Notes: generated by a model not told the origin, from the letters alone. A stretch of 64,000 nt of DNA from Plasmodium relictum (GCF_900005765.1 NC_041692.1:1736001-1800000), one strand, 5' to 3'; shown: positions 14,038 through 27,700, numbered from the stretch's first letter. Made by a program: numbers and translations.

Positions 14038-14337
14038 NNNNNNNNNNNNNNNNNNNNNNNNNNNNNNNNNNNNNNNNNNNNNNNNNNNNNNNNNNNNNNN
14101 NNNNNNNNNNNNNNNNNNNNNNNNNNNNNNNNNNNNNNNNNNNNNNNNNNNNNNNNNNNNNNNNNNNNNNNNNNNNNNNNNNNNNNNNNNNNNNNNNNNN
14201 NNNNNNNNNNNNNNNNNNNNNNNNNNNNNNNNNNNNNNNNNNNNNNNNNNNNNNNNNNNNNNNNNNNNNNNNNNNNNNNNNNNNNNNNNNNNNNNNNNNN
14301 NNNNNNNNNNNNNNNNNNNNNNNNNNNNNNNNNNNNN
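14038..14337. other. Assembly gap (300 N)
   Basis: Exactly 300 undetermined bases interrupt the low-complexity tract. The round number suggests a scaffolding placeholder, so the physical distance and linkage across it are not proven by the sequence. Confidence 0.99.
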
Positions 14338-14503
14338 AAAAAAAGAAAAGAAAAAGCATAATAAATATACCAAAAAAAAAAAAAAAAAGAGAAAAAAAAA
14401 AAGAAAAATATTAACAATGAAAAATTAAGAAAATAATATTTGTTTTGATACAATTATTTAAATAATTTTAATTGAATATGTATACATTATTTTGTATTTA
14501 AAA

Positions 14504-16184
14504 ATGAAAAAAGATAAAATAAAAGAAAAATATATAAAAGCCCTGTTCACTGAAGTTGAAAAGGATAAGATAAAAAATAATTTAGAGCAGTCTAATTATT
14601 TTTTTTCTAGTATAAATTATGATATATATATACTGGATAAGAAATTTTATAAATTAAAAAATTTATATGATGTCGACATTAAGAAGACATTATTGTTATA
14701 TTTATTTAAGTACAACTTTTATATTCCTAAGATAATAAAGTAATTAAGAAAATTAAACAAAAAATATATAAATATGAAAGATAACATTTATATTTTATTT
14801 ATATTTTATTTATATTTTATTTATTTATTTTTTTTTATTTTGGTATTTTATAGAAGAATAATTTTCAAAAAATTTTTGTTGCAAGATGAAAGCAAAGACA
14901 TTCAAAATTTTAACTACAATGTATACCTCTTATTGTCTTATATAAAAAATCCTAATATTATTGAAACAACTCAAGTATAATAATTTATGAAAATTTTTAT
15001 CCATTAAAGAACATATTCCTTTTTATATTATTAATTTTATTTTTTCAACAGAAAATAATTGACTTAGATGTATTCAGGACGAGAATTAATAAAGAGAATG
15101 AAAAAACTGTATATTTTTTTAACCTTTTCTTAAACTATGCTTGTAGTTACTTTCAATTTAAATATAAACAAGGATTAAATGAAGTTTTAGGTATTTTATG
15201 TGCTTATTTGATTTTATACTTTCTCTTTTTTTCTGTAATAGTTTTTATCTATTACTTAAAATTTTTTATATATCATTCAAAATTTTCATTAATATACATA
15301 TATCTTATTACATATTCATTTTTTTTATCTAGTATATTCATATTTTATTCTATAATTATTTCCTTTTTCTTCAGCACTTTTTTTTTATTTAAAAGGAAAG
15401 TATTTTAATATGGTTGATGTTTATTTCTGTTTTCAAAATTTTGTTGAGAAGTATATAAAATAATCATTATAGTAAAAAATATTTTTTTATTCAGAGCCTT
15501 TATTTTTTTATATGAATTTTTTGTTATTTTATTTGTCTAATTTTTTTTTTTTTTTTTATTCTTTACAGGTTTCTAAAAGAATTTTATTATGATGATGAAT
15601 TTTTTTTTTTACAAATATCATTCTATCTCTTTAAAATTTTAATTAAATACCATGATCCTTTGCTATCAGAAATATTAGGTAAGATAAAATGTTACACTAT
15701 ATTATTATTTTATTTTTAAGTTTAATGCTTCTTATACTTTTTTTTTTTTTTTTTTTTTAATACTTTTATAGAAAAGAACAAAATGACACCTGAAATTTAT
15801 GCATCTTCTTGGTTTTTGACTTTATTTGCATCAAAAAGCAATCTCAGAATTTTGAATATAGTATATTTAATATTTTTATTAGAACATAACCCTTTTTTTT
15901 ATTTTTTTTTTTCTTTAGCTCTTTTGATCTTACATAGGTATATAATATTATATACAAAATAAATATCTTTATATACATTTATAAAGTAGGGATATATATA
16001 TTATTGTCATTTATATAATATTTATATTTTCACATATTTTTTTTTTTATAGAAACATATTTTTGTGTGTTGATAATTCAAATTTACCAGAACTGTTAAGT
16101 AAAATAAATATTTTTAATAAGAAATTTTTAAAAAAAGTAAAAAAAAAAAAAATGATAAATAATAATAATAAATATAAGTATAAT

Positions 16185-16229
<45 letters not shown>

Positions 16230-19200
16230 TATTAAGGTGTGGTCTTTGGGGAAATATTTAGAAAAAAATACTCCCATATCATTTATTCACAAATTATTTT
16301 TTATTAAGAATATTTTGATTTATTTAACTAATGAAAATTCAGCAGAAAATCATCATAAAAAAAATATTTTGTTAAATTTTTTTAAATCAATTGATTACAT
16401 GTCTATAAATTCCTATGAAATAAAAAAGTAAAAATATTTTTATAAATATTAGTATACGCACAATAACGTTATTTTTATTTTATTTAATTTTTTTTTTTTT
16501 TAAAGAAATATTTCTTCAGGAAATCATAAATATATATTCTTTGATATTAGATCAAATTATCATTTTAATTCCTTTCACCTGAAAAAATCCATAAATATAG
16601 AATTAACCAATAATTTCATAGAAATATTGAAAAGTACTAAATTAAAAAAAAAATTTTACGTATCTGCTTATTTAATGTATATATTTTATATTTTTCATTT
16701 ATTTATTTTATTTTATTTTATTTATTTATTTTTTTTTTTTTTCAGAAAGAATTGATCTACAAAATGATAACAAAAAAAAAAAGAAAGAAAAAAAAATAGT
16801 TAATAAAAAGATATTTTATATTTTAAAGAAGTACAATAATTGTGAAATAGCAAGAAATGATAAATTACTTTTCATTTTCCTATTAAGAAGTAAATATAAC
16901 TTAAAAAACAATATTGCTTATGATGACAACATATTATTAAAAAAAGTCAATGTAAGTTCAACTTCATCAAATAAAATTAATTTTGGAGCTTTAGAAAGAA
17001 GAAAACGTAAAAAGATTAAAAAGAAAAAAAAAAGAAAAAAAAAAAAATTATTTAAAGGTATCAATTTACTAAATACCGAAAATAATCAATTAATTGATTT
17101 AAATTTATTTTTTTTTGATATTTATAAAAATAAAAAATCTCATAAAGTACAAGGTAAAAGTTATAAAATTAAATTTAAATCTGTAGAACAAGTAAATCAT
17201 AAGTATATAAAACAGAAAAAAATACATAGTTGTAAAAAATACTACTCTGATGATGATATCTTGTCGAAATCTTTTAGTTTAACATGTTATCATATTAAAA
17301 ATAGTTTTCAATCAAAAATAAAAAAAGATGTAACTAATAAAAATTATACAGAAAATCTCGAAATAAATAAAACAAATATTAATAATTTATTAGTTGATGA
17401 AAAAACATTAAATAATATAAATTCAAAAAAAGTAGACAAAAAAAAACATTTTTCATCAGAAAATGATGATTTAATAAATATGACAAATAATATTAAAAAG
17501 AATTTAGATTTTGTTGAACAAAATTTAAATACAAGCTCTTTTAATTTATATTTACTAATAAAAGAAAAAGTTCTAAAGAATGAAAATTGCTTAAAATTTT
17601 TATTTGTAAATATTTTAAATTTAAATAAGCATATAATTATTTTATATGATGAACATTTTAATAATACCAAAAATGTAAGAAAATTTTATTTTGATTTAAT
17701 ATATAATTTAAAACTGAAAAATGTTTCCATTATTGAAGGAGGAATTAATTCTTTTCATAACTTAATTAAGAACGATGGAATAAATTATAAAAAAAATACA
17801 ATATCAAAAAATAATGAAGTTAATGATTTATATTCCTTTCGTAGTATACTTAAAAAAAGAAAAAATTTATATCACTTTCATCAATTACCATTATGTTATT
17901 TGTGTGATAATAAAAATTTAAAAAATGTAAAAAAGAAAATTTTAGATGAATTTTTTTTTGAAATATATAATGATTATACAATTTTTGAAGATTTTTACTA
18001 TTTTTTAACAGAAAAAAGGGGTCATGTTAATTTTTTATCATTTATTGATTTGATTAAGCAAAAAAAATATGAAGAAAAAATGCAACATAATAATAAAAAA
18101 GAAAGTGAAGCATCTATATTCCCATTATCAAGTTTAATCAATTTTATCAAAAGAAAAAAAGTTGAAAAAGAAAAGAATAAATCCGTTTCATACATGAATA
18201 AGGAATATAATAACAATAATAATAATAGTTATAATAATAATAATAATTATAAAAATAATAATTATAATTATAATGATAACGATAGTGATAATGATATTGA
18301 TAATAATAATAGTGTTGATGATAATAAATTTTTTACTCCTAGAAGACATAGCAACTCTCCATTAGATGAAAAAGATATATACAATAATGAGCAAGTAAAA
18401 AAAGAGTATTTTAGCTTAAATTATTATATAGGCTATTATAATAAAAAGAAAAATGAATTTTTAAATTTCCCTACAATTGTTGAGAACAATTATATAAAAG
18501 ATGATATGTGTAATGATATGAAAAATAATAAATTCGACAAATATAATTTTGATGAGAAAATTGATATAAAAACAAAATTTGAATATCGTAATAATTATAA
18601 TATAGGCCATTTAAAAAATAATTTAAATGAAAATGTGAAGAAATGGAAAGATTCTGAAGAGATATATGAAGAACCGAATAATGAATTTTTTCAGAAAAAT
18701 AAGAAGCTTTCAAATAATAATGAATATACAAAAAGTAAACATGATAGCAGTTCATGTATCTATAATTTATATTCTTACGTTGATATATTATGTTATAATA
18801 GTTTATTAAACAAAGATAACTGCAAAATTTATAATTGTTTTATCATTTACGTTTACCAACCCATAATTCCTCATAATATTAGATCAAATAATATTATAAG
18901 TAATTTTATACAATATGTTAAATACATTAAAAATTTTAAGGGAAATAATAATTTAATAAATGATCCAAATATATATTTAAGTTGTAATAAATTGAACTCA
19001 AATTTATTTTTTAATTTATCATATTTCCCATTTAATAATTTAAGAAAAATTAATTTTCCTAACTCCTTTTTAAGTAATACTTGCCAAAAAGTAGAAAATG
19101 AAAATTTAAATAAGGATAATTTTTTATATCAAACAAGAGAAGAAGTAATTCGAGAAAAACAAGTAAGGGATAAGGATGAAGAAGATGGAGAAAAAAATAA

Positions 19201-20290
19201 AGAAAAAAATTATAACTATTACGATGAAATAGTAAATGATTCTATTTTAAATAATATATGGATAAAAAACAAACCTGAATTAGGCTTATGTAAACTAATG
19301 ATTTATGATCATTTTTTAATTTTATATGGTACACCTTATTTATATAATGTTAATTTATTAATAAATAAAAAAAAAAAAAAAAAAAACATAAATAAATATA
19401 TTTATAAATGTGATAAAGAAAAATTAAAAAATTTAGAAAAAAGTAATAGTGAAGATTATGATACCTTAAATCAACAAAATTTAAAAGAAAATTTAAAAGA
19501 AGAGAAAGATCGTTTAAATAAACATATTGATATTGGGACTTTAAATTTTTTAAAAGAAAGAAAAGAATATAACAAAAAAGAGTATCAAAACTTAAAATAT
19601 TATGACGATTTATTACATAAAATGATAATACATAAATATAAAGACTTAAAAAAAAAAGATATTTTATTTAATATTGACTGTTATAAAATAAATAGTATTA
19701 ATTTAAACTGGAATCTTTTGTCTAATCATTTATTTCATAGTACAACCAAAGAGCATATAAGTGATACATATAATTATTATAAATCATATTTTAATTTATC
19801 TAAAAATAATTTGTCAAATAAAAAAGAAAAATCCTATTATTCAAGTTCTGTGTCTAATAATACTTGTTCATATATATCCGATGAACATGATTTCTCTTTT
19901 TCAGATTATCACAGTTTATATATGAAAAATATGAAAATAATAAAAAATTCAGACGATTTAAATAAAAATGAAAAATTGAACTATGAATATCATAATATGG
20001 CAATTGATGCAATTAATGTTTATGGAATATTTGATTTACGTACTATTTATAAAATAACAACAAAAAGAAATTCAAATAAAACCCTTTATTTTTATTTTGC
20101 AACAAACAAGGTACAGTAGCATTGTATAATTTTTTTTACTTATTTATAATTATTTATTCATTTTTATTTTTTTTTTTTTTTTTTCCAGAATATACCTTTA
20201 ATGATTTTAAATTTTGAAAACGAAGCTGAAGTTCAATCATGTGTTTATTCAGTTAAGGAAATATACTCATGTTTTGCAAATAAGAAATAG
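14504..20290 (+). CDS. TBC (Rab-GAP) domain protein with split rhodanese-like domain, TBC1D23-like
   Basis: Eleven predicted exons keep phase to the TAG at 20288: 14504-14739, 14854-14974, 15052-15190, 15375-15450, 15569-15678, 15772-15937, 16052-16136, 16237-16427, 16506-16633, 16746-20110, 20189-20290 (about 1,572 aa). Exons 2-8 encode a TBC domain with IDLDVFR (arginine finger R128 of IxxDxxR), KYKQGLNE (glutamine finger Q159 of YxQG), MVDVYFCFQNFV, KYHDPLLSEIL and MTPEIYASSWFLTLF. Exon 9 starts a rhodanese-like fold (KYIFFDIRSNYHFNSFHL, about residues 382-399) that resumes some 300 residues later at HIIILYDE (about 713) and ends with SIIEGGINSF. Asp replaces the catalytic Cys, so sulfurtransferase activity is unlikely. 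The middle is Asn/Lys-rich. Segments from about residue 1262 (LGLCKLMIYDHFLILYGTP) and at the C-terminus (VYGIFDLRTIYKITTK) look like a split PH-like domain. TBC-rhodanese-PH order is that of TBC1D23, a trans-Golgi tethering protein. The exon 9 donor is the least certain join. Confidence 0.82.
16182..16226. repeat. (TA)n microsatellite in an intron
   Basis: A run of about twenty TA dinucleotides lies in the intron between exons 7 and 8 of the TBC-rhodanese gene, directly before the acceptor at 16236. Such runs are polymorphic in Plasmodium. Confidence 0.9.
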
Positions 20291-21009
20291 AGTATAATTA
20301 AAAGTAGTTCCCTTTTTGTTTATTACTTAAAATTCAATGCATCTATTATATATTTTTTTTTTTAGTTCATATTTTTTTTTTGATCTATACTAATAATAAT
20401 ATTTGTAAGTAAAAATGCTTTTACTTTTTTATTTTTTTTTTAAATACTTATAAATACTCATAATTCTAAAGTATCAAGGATGATATGTATATATATTTCT
20501 TAAAAACAAAGTTCTAATTATATTTTTTTTTTAAATAAATTACAAGTGTTTACTGTAACTTAAAAAAAAAAAAAAAAATATAAGCATATAATATTGCAAA
20601 ATAATTAAGAAATCAAAAAAAAAAAAAAAAAAAAAGTATCACTTTAATCAACAATGCAAAATGTACAAAAAAAAATTATTAAAAAAGATAATAGGCATAA
20701 ATAAATTTTTTATTAAATACAAAATTTTTTTCATCGAAATACTCATAGCATATATATATATATATATAAGAATGCTATTATTTATAAAAAGGTGCAAACA
20801 CAATATATCAATTTAATGGAAAAAAAAGTTAAATAATTATAAATAAAAATTCAAAAATATAAATATGTATTAATTTTAATTTAAAACAAAAACATGATAT
20901 TAAAAGTAAAAAATATACTAGTACAAAAAGGACAATTTTTTTTTTTTTTTTAAATGACATATATATTCATATAAAAAATTGTAAAATTATATAGATACAT
21001 TATTGTATC
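20291..21009. other. Convergent 3' intergenic region
   Basis: This spacer lies between the 3' ends of the + strand TBC-rhodanese gene and the - strand Asn-rich gene. It holds poly(A)/poly(T) runs and a short TA run near 20,755. It presumably carries both 3' UTRs. No gene is seen. Confidence 0.7.
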
Positions 21010-22500
21010 TTAAGAAATTTCATTTATGGATGGTGCTCTATACAAATTATTTTGTTCAATGAAATGCTCATCATTGTTAGATGGATTATTATTCATATAT
21101 TCATAATAGTTATTACAATAGTCATTTAATTTATTACAACAATTAGATTCATTATTAAGATAATCATATTTTGAGTTATCTAAAATTTTATCATAATTTC
21201 CAAAATGAGAATTATTTTCATTATTATGCTGATGATTGAAAATTTTATTACCGTTGCAATTTTTTCGATTTTCATAATTTGAATGGTTGAAATTTTGATA
21301 TTCATAATTTGCTTGATTATTATGATGTTTCTGATTATTACAATACTTCTGATTTTCGTAGTTTTGTTGGTTATCATCATTATACTGATTATGGTAATTC
21401 TGTTTATTTTTGTAATTATGAAGATTGTTATATTGTGGTTCACTGTTATATTCTACACTATTATGACTTGGTTCATTAATATAATGAATATTAGAAATAT
21501 TATTATGGTTGTTTTCTCCATATGGATTATTATTTGAAATATTGTAATTAACTTCTCCTTGAACATCAATTGCATCTTCTTCATTTATGTGGTTATTTCG
21601 AAAATTACAGTTATTTTTTTGATTATTTTCACATTTTTCTCTATTATCACTTATATTGTACTTTTCTTTCGTTTCATTTTCATAATGGTGAGCCAATATT
21701 TTTTTTATTCTATTAGAATTTATCCATGGGAAGTTAGTTCTTTTTGTTCCTTTAATTTCATTAGTTGTTTCCTCTTGAGGTCTTGACAAAAAAAATGAAT
21801 CTTTATGAAATCCATTGCTTTTTTTTAAACAATCTGTTTTTTCACAGATAGCTCTGGGTGTTAAAGTTCTGTCTAAATTATCCCTAGCTTGTTTAGGGAG
21901 ATTTAATCTTTCTTTTTCAAAAGGGCCATCAGGATTTGCATACGGAGGGTTCCTATTTTTTACCTCCGGTAGCTTATCACTTCTTTTTGCATCTTCAGAA
22001 ACTGTTAAAAATCTGTCATTTTCTAAATTCGACTTATTGTGTGGAGCAGATTTTCCCATAATTCTTTTCCATGTATGATAAGTTTTTTCTAAATCATATT
22101 CATCAATATTTATATTTACAGTTGCACTTCCACTCTTTCTACCTACACATATGCTCATTTTACCTTGCGTGTCAGGTACTAGCTTAGTTTCAAAAAATTG
22201 TTGTTGATTGTCATAGGTGGAATAAGAGATCAATGGCCTTTTGGCTGGAGGAATTTCCACTGGTTTGTGATCTGAATGATTTAAAGCATCCTTCATTTGT
22301 GAACTATCGCTATTTACATTTGATATTTTTTTTCTTGAGTTTATATTTAGCTCAGTAATTCTATCACAAACAACACCAGCATTTTCATTTTTATCCATAT
22401 ATGTTCCACAATTTTGCATAACAATTTTTTTTCCAAATCTAGTTTCTACATTTTCTTGAGGTATTATCGGATTTGATATATATTTTCTTTGTTGTAACAT
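21010..22500 (-). CDS. Conserved-type Plasmodium protein, Asn/His/Tyr-rich C-terminal half
   Basis: This single-exon frame of 496 codons was not assigned to a family. The N-terminal half is complex and ordered-looking, with no signal peptide or membrane span. It includes RFGKKIVMQNCGTYMD, PAKRPLISYSTYDN and SICVGRKSGSATVNINIDEY followed by DLEKTYHTW (about residues 116-144), then LDRTLTPRAICEK. From about residue 270 it becomes a low-complexity region rich in Asn, His, Tyr and Gln. The VxRKxG...(D/S)E(Y/F)D...TY pattern recurs in the neighbouring - strand gene at 28,276-29,387, as does a TP(R/K) motif, suggesting a shared domain. A cytoplasmic or pellicle-associated structural role is possible but not shown. 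It is transcribed divergently from the VTC gene. Function is unknown. Confidence 0.8.
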   Translation of the reverse strand: MLQQRKYISNPIIPQENVETRFGKKIVMQNCGTYMDKNENAGVVCDRITELNINSRKKISNVNSDSSQMKDALNHSDHKPVEIPPAKRPLISYSTYDNQQQFFETKLVPDTQGKMSICVGRKSGSATVNINIDEYDLEKTYHTWKRIMGKSAPHNKSNLENDRFLTVSEDAKRSDKLPEVKNRNPPYANPDGPFEKERLNLPKQARDNLDRTLTPRAICEKTDCLKKSNGFHKDSFFLSRPQEETTNEIKGTKRTNFPWINSNRIKKILAHHYENETKEKYNISDNREKCENNQKNNCNFRNNHINEEDAIDVQGEVNYNISNNNPYGENNHNNISNIHYINEPSHNSVEYNSEPQYNNLHNYKNKQNYHNQYNDDNQQNYENQKYCNNQKHHNNQANYEYQNFNHSNYENRKNCNGNKIFNHQHNNENNSHFGNYDKILDNSKYDYLNNESNCCNKLNDYCNNYYEYMNNNPSNNDEHFIEQNNLYRAPSINEIS

Positions 22501-24733
22501 TTTTAAAAGACAAATTAATTTCTTACGATGAATATATATGGAGAGACTTTATGATACAAAAAAAGCCAGAAAAAAAAAAAAAATTAAACAAATTTAATAA
22601 AATTACGTAAAAACAAAAACTATAAGTAAAATATATATGAAAATTTTGACTTATTCTACATTATAACATTTGTTATTTTTTTGTCTTTTTTCTTAAAATT
22701 TTTTTTTTTTTTTCTTATGGAGATGTTAAATTTTTAAACTATTCTTAAATATTTCATTTTATTTTTTTTTTTTTTCCGTAAAATTTTATATGCAGCACTT
22801 AATAATTAAAGGTAGAGTTGCGCAAAATCCTATATCTTCCTTATATGAGTTAATTTTTTTTTTTTTTTTGTAATATAAAAAGAAATATATTAAATGTTGT
22901 ATTTTTTATCAAATGCTGCAACTCATATGAATGCTATTTTTTGTTTTTTTTTTTTTTTTTATTTCTTATAAAGTCTTCCCAATTTATTTTTTATTATTCA
23001 TAAGATTCTTAGTACTATATTTTACTTTATATAGTAATCACCATACAAGACTTAATAGAAAAAGGCAAATTAAATAAAGAAAAAAAAATTACAAATCATA
23101 TTACTTAATAATTCAAACTTCGCATATACAAAATTTAATTATACTTAAAAGTTTATTAGATTTAATGAAAAAATATTTGAAATAGGTAATATTTATATAA
23201 AAACTTTTTGCTTTTTGTGCACACATTTCCAAAAGTAACTTTACCTATATCATAGAATAGTAAAGTATGTTGAAAAAAAAAAAAGATAATTAAACTAAAA
23301 AAAATAAAAAAAAATGAACAATAAAAAATAAAAAGTCAAATACATAATTAAAAATAGCCTATTAAATTCAAAATGAAAAATCCTATATATAAAATACTAT
23401 GAGAGAAATAAATAGTCAATAATTAAAAAGTGATATAGAAAAAAAAAAAAAAAAATTAAGAATAGAAAAACAAATATCTAAACGGAAAGCGCTCCTAAGA
23501 AATAAGAAATAACCATAAAAGTTACATGATATTAAATATATTTTATATCATAATATTATTTTTAGATATCTTAATATTCAACAATCTTGAAACATTATAT
23601 TTCTTAAATCCTTTATTTCTATACTCAATTTTTTTTTTTTTTTTGGCACACACATTTTTATTTAAATTATATTTTTTATTTCACATTTTTAAATTTATTT
23701 TATTTTATATAAAATATTTTTAGATATTATGTATGTTCTTAAATTTAAAATGAATATGTAAACTTAAATTTTTTATGTATGTTATCTTTTTCTTTTAACA
23801 TATAAATAGTAATCAAAAATTTTATATAAAAATGGTATAAAAAAAATTGATGTTAAAAGCAAATTCAGAGGCTTCCAATAAAAATTTATTTTTTATGATT
23901 TAAACGCTTTTCTTTAATTTTTGTTTTTTAAAACGATTAAAAATACAAAAAATTATTTTAAGAACTTATTGAATAAATAATAATAAAACTTATTTAATTA
24001 TAATTATAAATATATTACTTCTGACACATAATTTTCTATAAATTTTTTAGATGATTATTTTTAAATTTAAAAATTCTTGATACGTTTAACATTTAAAAAT
24101 TTTTTATTTTATTTTCAAAAGAATATCCAACATTTTTTTTAAAATTATTAGATAATTTTAAGCATGTGTACATATGTAAGTATGTAATTTTTTTTTTTAA
24201 GGAAAATATATTTTTTCAAGAAATGCTGGAAATTAGATAAAATATTTAACCATAAAATAATTATATGCTTTAATATTTTAGTAAATAAACTCAAAACATA
24301 AATTTTTTTATTTATTTTTATTTTCGTTTAAAAAAAATATATTTCAAAGGGTAACTTCATATTTTTCACTTAAACTGTTGAAACCTGATTTTCATAATAT
24401 TTCTAAATTAAATTTAAATGAATCTATAATTTATGAACAAATATATATATATACAATATAAAAGTAATTGTTTAAAAAATGAGTTTAGATTATTTTTAGG
24501 GCACATAGACTATAATTAAAAAAAAAAAAAAAGGAAAAAAAAAAAGAAAAAATATTGTACATATACTTGAGTATATAAACAAAAATTTATTTTAAAAAAC
24601 CAAAAGATATATTCCATAATTCTACAATAATATTCTCTTGATGAGTCATATGAAAAATATTTATAAAAATAAAATTTAAAGAAAGTAAATGAAATAATTA
24701 AAATCTCTTTTCATTTTTTTTGAAATATTTAAA
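22501..24733. other. Divergent intergenic region (promoters)
   Basis: About 2.2 kb lie between the 5' ends of the - strand Asn-rich gene and the + strand VTC gene, so both promoters should be here. It contains long T and A runs and a GTGCAC site at 23,217. A hydrophobic 65-codon frame at 23,526-23,723 consists of Phe, Leu and Ile codons expected by chance and is not called. Confidence 0.7.
23217..23222. promoter_or_regulatory. GTGCAC motif upstream of the Asn-rich gene
   Basis: The palindrome contains GTGCA, the core reported for the invasion-gene regulator AP2-I. It lies about 720 bases upstream of the start at 22,500. In sequence this A+T-rich a GTGCAC is rare but not unique: at least four others occur in the window, two of them in coding sequence. 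Functional relevance is inferred. Confidence 0.25.
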
Positions 24734-27700
24734 ATGAAATTTAGTAAAAAATTATATGAAAGAGCCCACCCAAAATATAGGGAACATTATATTGCATATA
24801 AAGAGTTAAAAAAAGTGGTAAAATTAATAACTGGTAATAAATAAAACAATTAAATTTTTTATATAACAACTTTGTGTTTAATAAATATTAACATTATTAG
24901 TTTTTAATTTTATATATATATATATATATTTCTAAGAGTATAGTTAATTTTAAAATTTAAGAAACTACAAAAAAAAGCATAAAACTGCTTTTCCAATAGA
25001 AAAAGATCAAAATTACTGTTTCTAAAAATTAAATAAATTATTATTTAAAAAGAAAAAGAGCTAATATTTGTTAAATTTCTTTTTTTTTAGGTAAGGACAC
25101 TTCCACATATACAATTAAAGAAGTTACTAGTAATTTTGGAAATATAAGAGCATTAAGTGGAACAGAATATAAATCAACTGAATCAAGATTTCAAGATATA
25201 TTAAATTCTGAATTAGATAAAATTAATAAGTTTACATTAAATATAATTAAAGATTGGTTTAATGAAGCAGAATTCTATTATAAAAAACTAAAAGAAGAAT
25301 GTTTTTTAGACTTAAAAAATGTTGAAAATAAACTTAATGAATTAGGTGATACTTTGATATTTTTGGAAAGTTATAAAAATATAAATTTCATTGGATTTCG
25401 TAAAATAACTAAAAAATTTGATAAACATAGTGATAAAAATGTAAGTTCATCCTTTTATATAAGTGTTGTAATAAAAAGTTTTTTTATGAATTTTGACATG
25501 AATTTTTTGGTATGTATATTATCAATATGCTATAAATACTTTAGAATTTCGAAAAATAAGCATAATGATATAGATCAAAGATCATTAAAAGAAATTAACT
25601 CGAATAAAAGTGGAATAATAGAAAACGATGATAATGATAAAAATCATAATTCTCAAGTTGAGAAGGAAGAAAAAAAATTAAATGAAAGTAGCTTACATAA
25701 CATAGAAGGCGTTAACAGTTATCCCATAAATAAAAATAGTGATTTTATAAGAGATGAAAAAGGAGGAAATAACATTAGGGAAGATGAGTTGAATATTAAA
25801 AATGCCAAATATATTGTTAAGTTACAAGATCTAATATCTGTAAAAGTAGAAATTGCAAAACATTTTACTTTTCGATATTATGACTTAGAAGAATACGAAT
25901 TTATACCAAATATTAAAAGGTTTATAGAAATGATATCTACTAATAAAATTCAAAATTATATGATTACCATTTATTTTGACGATTCTAATTTAAGTACTTA
26001 TTATAATTTTGTAAATAGAAATATTCATCATGTAAATGAATTTATTCGAATACGCTCATATAATTATATAAGAGGAAGCAAGCACGAAGAAAAGACGTCG
26101 CTTCAACGTTTTAATATATATGAACCTAGTCATGATAATAGTGAAAAAAATATTTTATTGAAAGATTTATCTTCTATTAATTTAAAAATAGAAAATATAA
26201 ATGACTTGCACAAATTAAAAGAAAATATTATACATAACTCTTCAAAAATAAATAAGAAAGAACAAGAAGACAAAAACAATGAAGAAAATATCACTATAAC
26301 TAATAATGTAGATATGGAAAAAGAAAAAAAAAAGAAAAAAGATTATTTAATGAAAAATTTTAGTGATAATAGAAATAATATAAATGATAGTTTCCTCTTG
26401 CAAAACAAAGATTATTTTATGGAGTTTATGAAAGAAATAGAAACAAAAAAGTTGAGAAGTTATGTAAAAAGTAAATTCAATAGATTATATTTTAATGATG
26501 AAAATATTTCTGGTTATATTGATGAAAATATATGTTATTGGGCTCATAATGATAAAAAAAACATATATAAAAATGAGGAAAGTGATGAAGAGGAAGAGGA
26601 AGAGGAAGAGGAAGAAGAGGAAGAAGAAGAACATAGTTCTATTAGCAAAAGCGAAGATTATAATCAACGCAAAAACTCAAATAATAAAAATTTAAAAAAA
26701 AATTATTTAAAAGCTCATAAAAATACAAGTAATAAAAAATATTCATATTTTGACTATGCTGTTATTGATATTAGTACAAGAGAACAAAATAATAGAGACT
26801 TTATCTTTAAGTTAAATCATTTAGGCATAGCAAGAGAAATTTGGGGTTATTCATCTTTTCTTCAAGGAATTTCTTTATTATACCCTAATTGCATATCTAC
26901 TTATCCACACTGGAGAATTTACACATGTACAGAGCTTACGAAATTTGAAGTCACTGAAAATTCAAAGAAGAAAAAAAACAAAAAAAATAAAAAAAACAAA
27001 AAAAATATCATAGAGGGTAATGATAAAAGTGATATTAGCTTAAATGAAAACATTAATAATTATAAGAAACAAATAAAACAACAAAGTTACAAAATAAAAG
27101 ATGATTATAAAAAAAGCATTACATATACAGGTGCTTCTGCAAGAATTGCGCATGAAAGTGAAGTGTTATTTAGAAATGAAATAGAAAAAAATAAACCCTC
27201 TGTTGATATCGATTTTAGTCATTATAATAATAAAGCACATTTTTCTAATAATTCTAAAATTTTACCTATAACTAAAGCATCTTTAGGAATGGATAATAAT
27301 CTATATGAGCCTCTTTTGGACCCAATTGAAGATAGAGCTTACGAAAGAACAAAATCCTCATCAGGCAAAATTTTTTCTTTTTTTAAAAATTTTTTCTTCA
27401 AGAAAAATAACTCTATTCACAATAAAAGGCCAAAAAACTCGGTAGTTAGAGTAGAACCCAAAACTTTTTTTGCCAATGAAAGAACTTTGTTACAATGGTT
27501 AAATACTAGTGTATTACTGTCTACTATTTCTATAACTCTTCTTAACTTTTCTAATACTTACGGTTTTACTTCTGGAGTTATTATGGCACCTGTAGCTATT
27601 TTTTTCATTCTTTATTCCTTCTATATTTATTTAAAAAGAGCTCGAGCTCTAATTAATAAAGAGCCCATTAATTATACTGATAAATTTGGTCCAGGTGTTT

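Noticed and set aside
13975-14453. Three minus-strand frames spanning the N gap
   Set aside because: They are open only because the gap has no stops; the flanks translate to Phe/Ile/Tyr low-complexity sequence.
14774-14980. Separate small hydrophobic protein
   Set aside because: The first half is intron. From 14,854 it is exon 2 of the TBC-rhodanese gene and joins exon 1 in phase.
15208-15408. Hydrophobic 66-codon frame
   Set aside because: It is mostly the intron between TBC exons 3 and 4. The phase-keeping join 15,190/15,375 restores the TBC motif sequence.
23526-23723. 65-codon hydrophobic frame in the divergent promoter
   Set aside because: Composition is Phe/Leu/Ile/Tyr from T-rich sequence, with no splice partner or motif.
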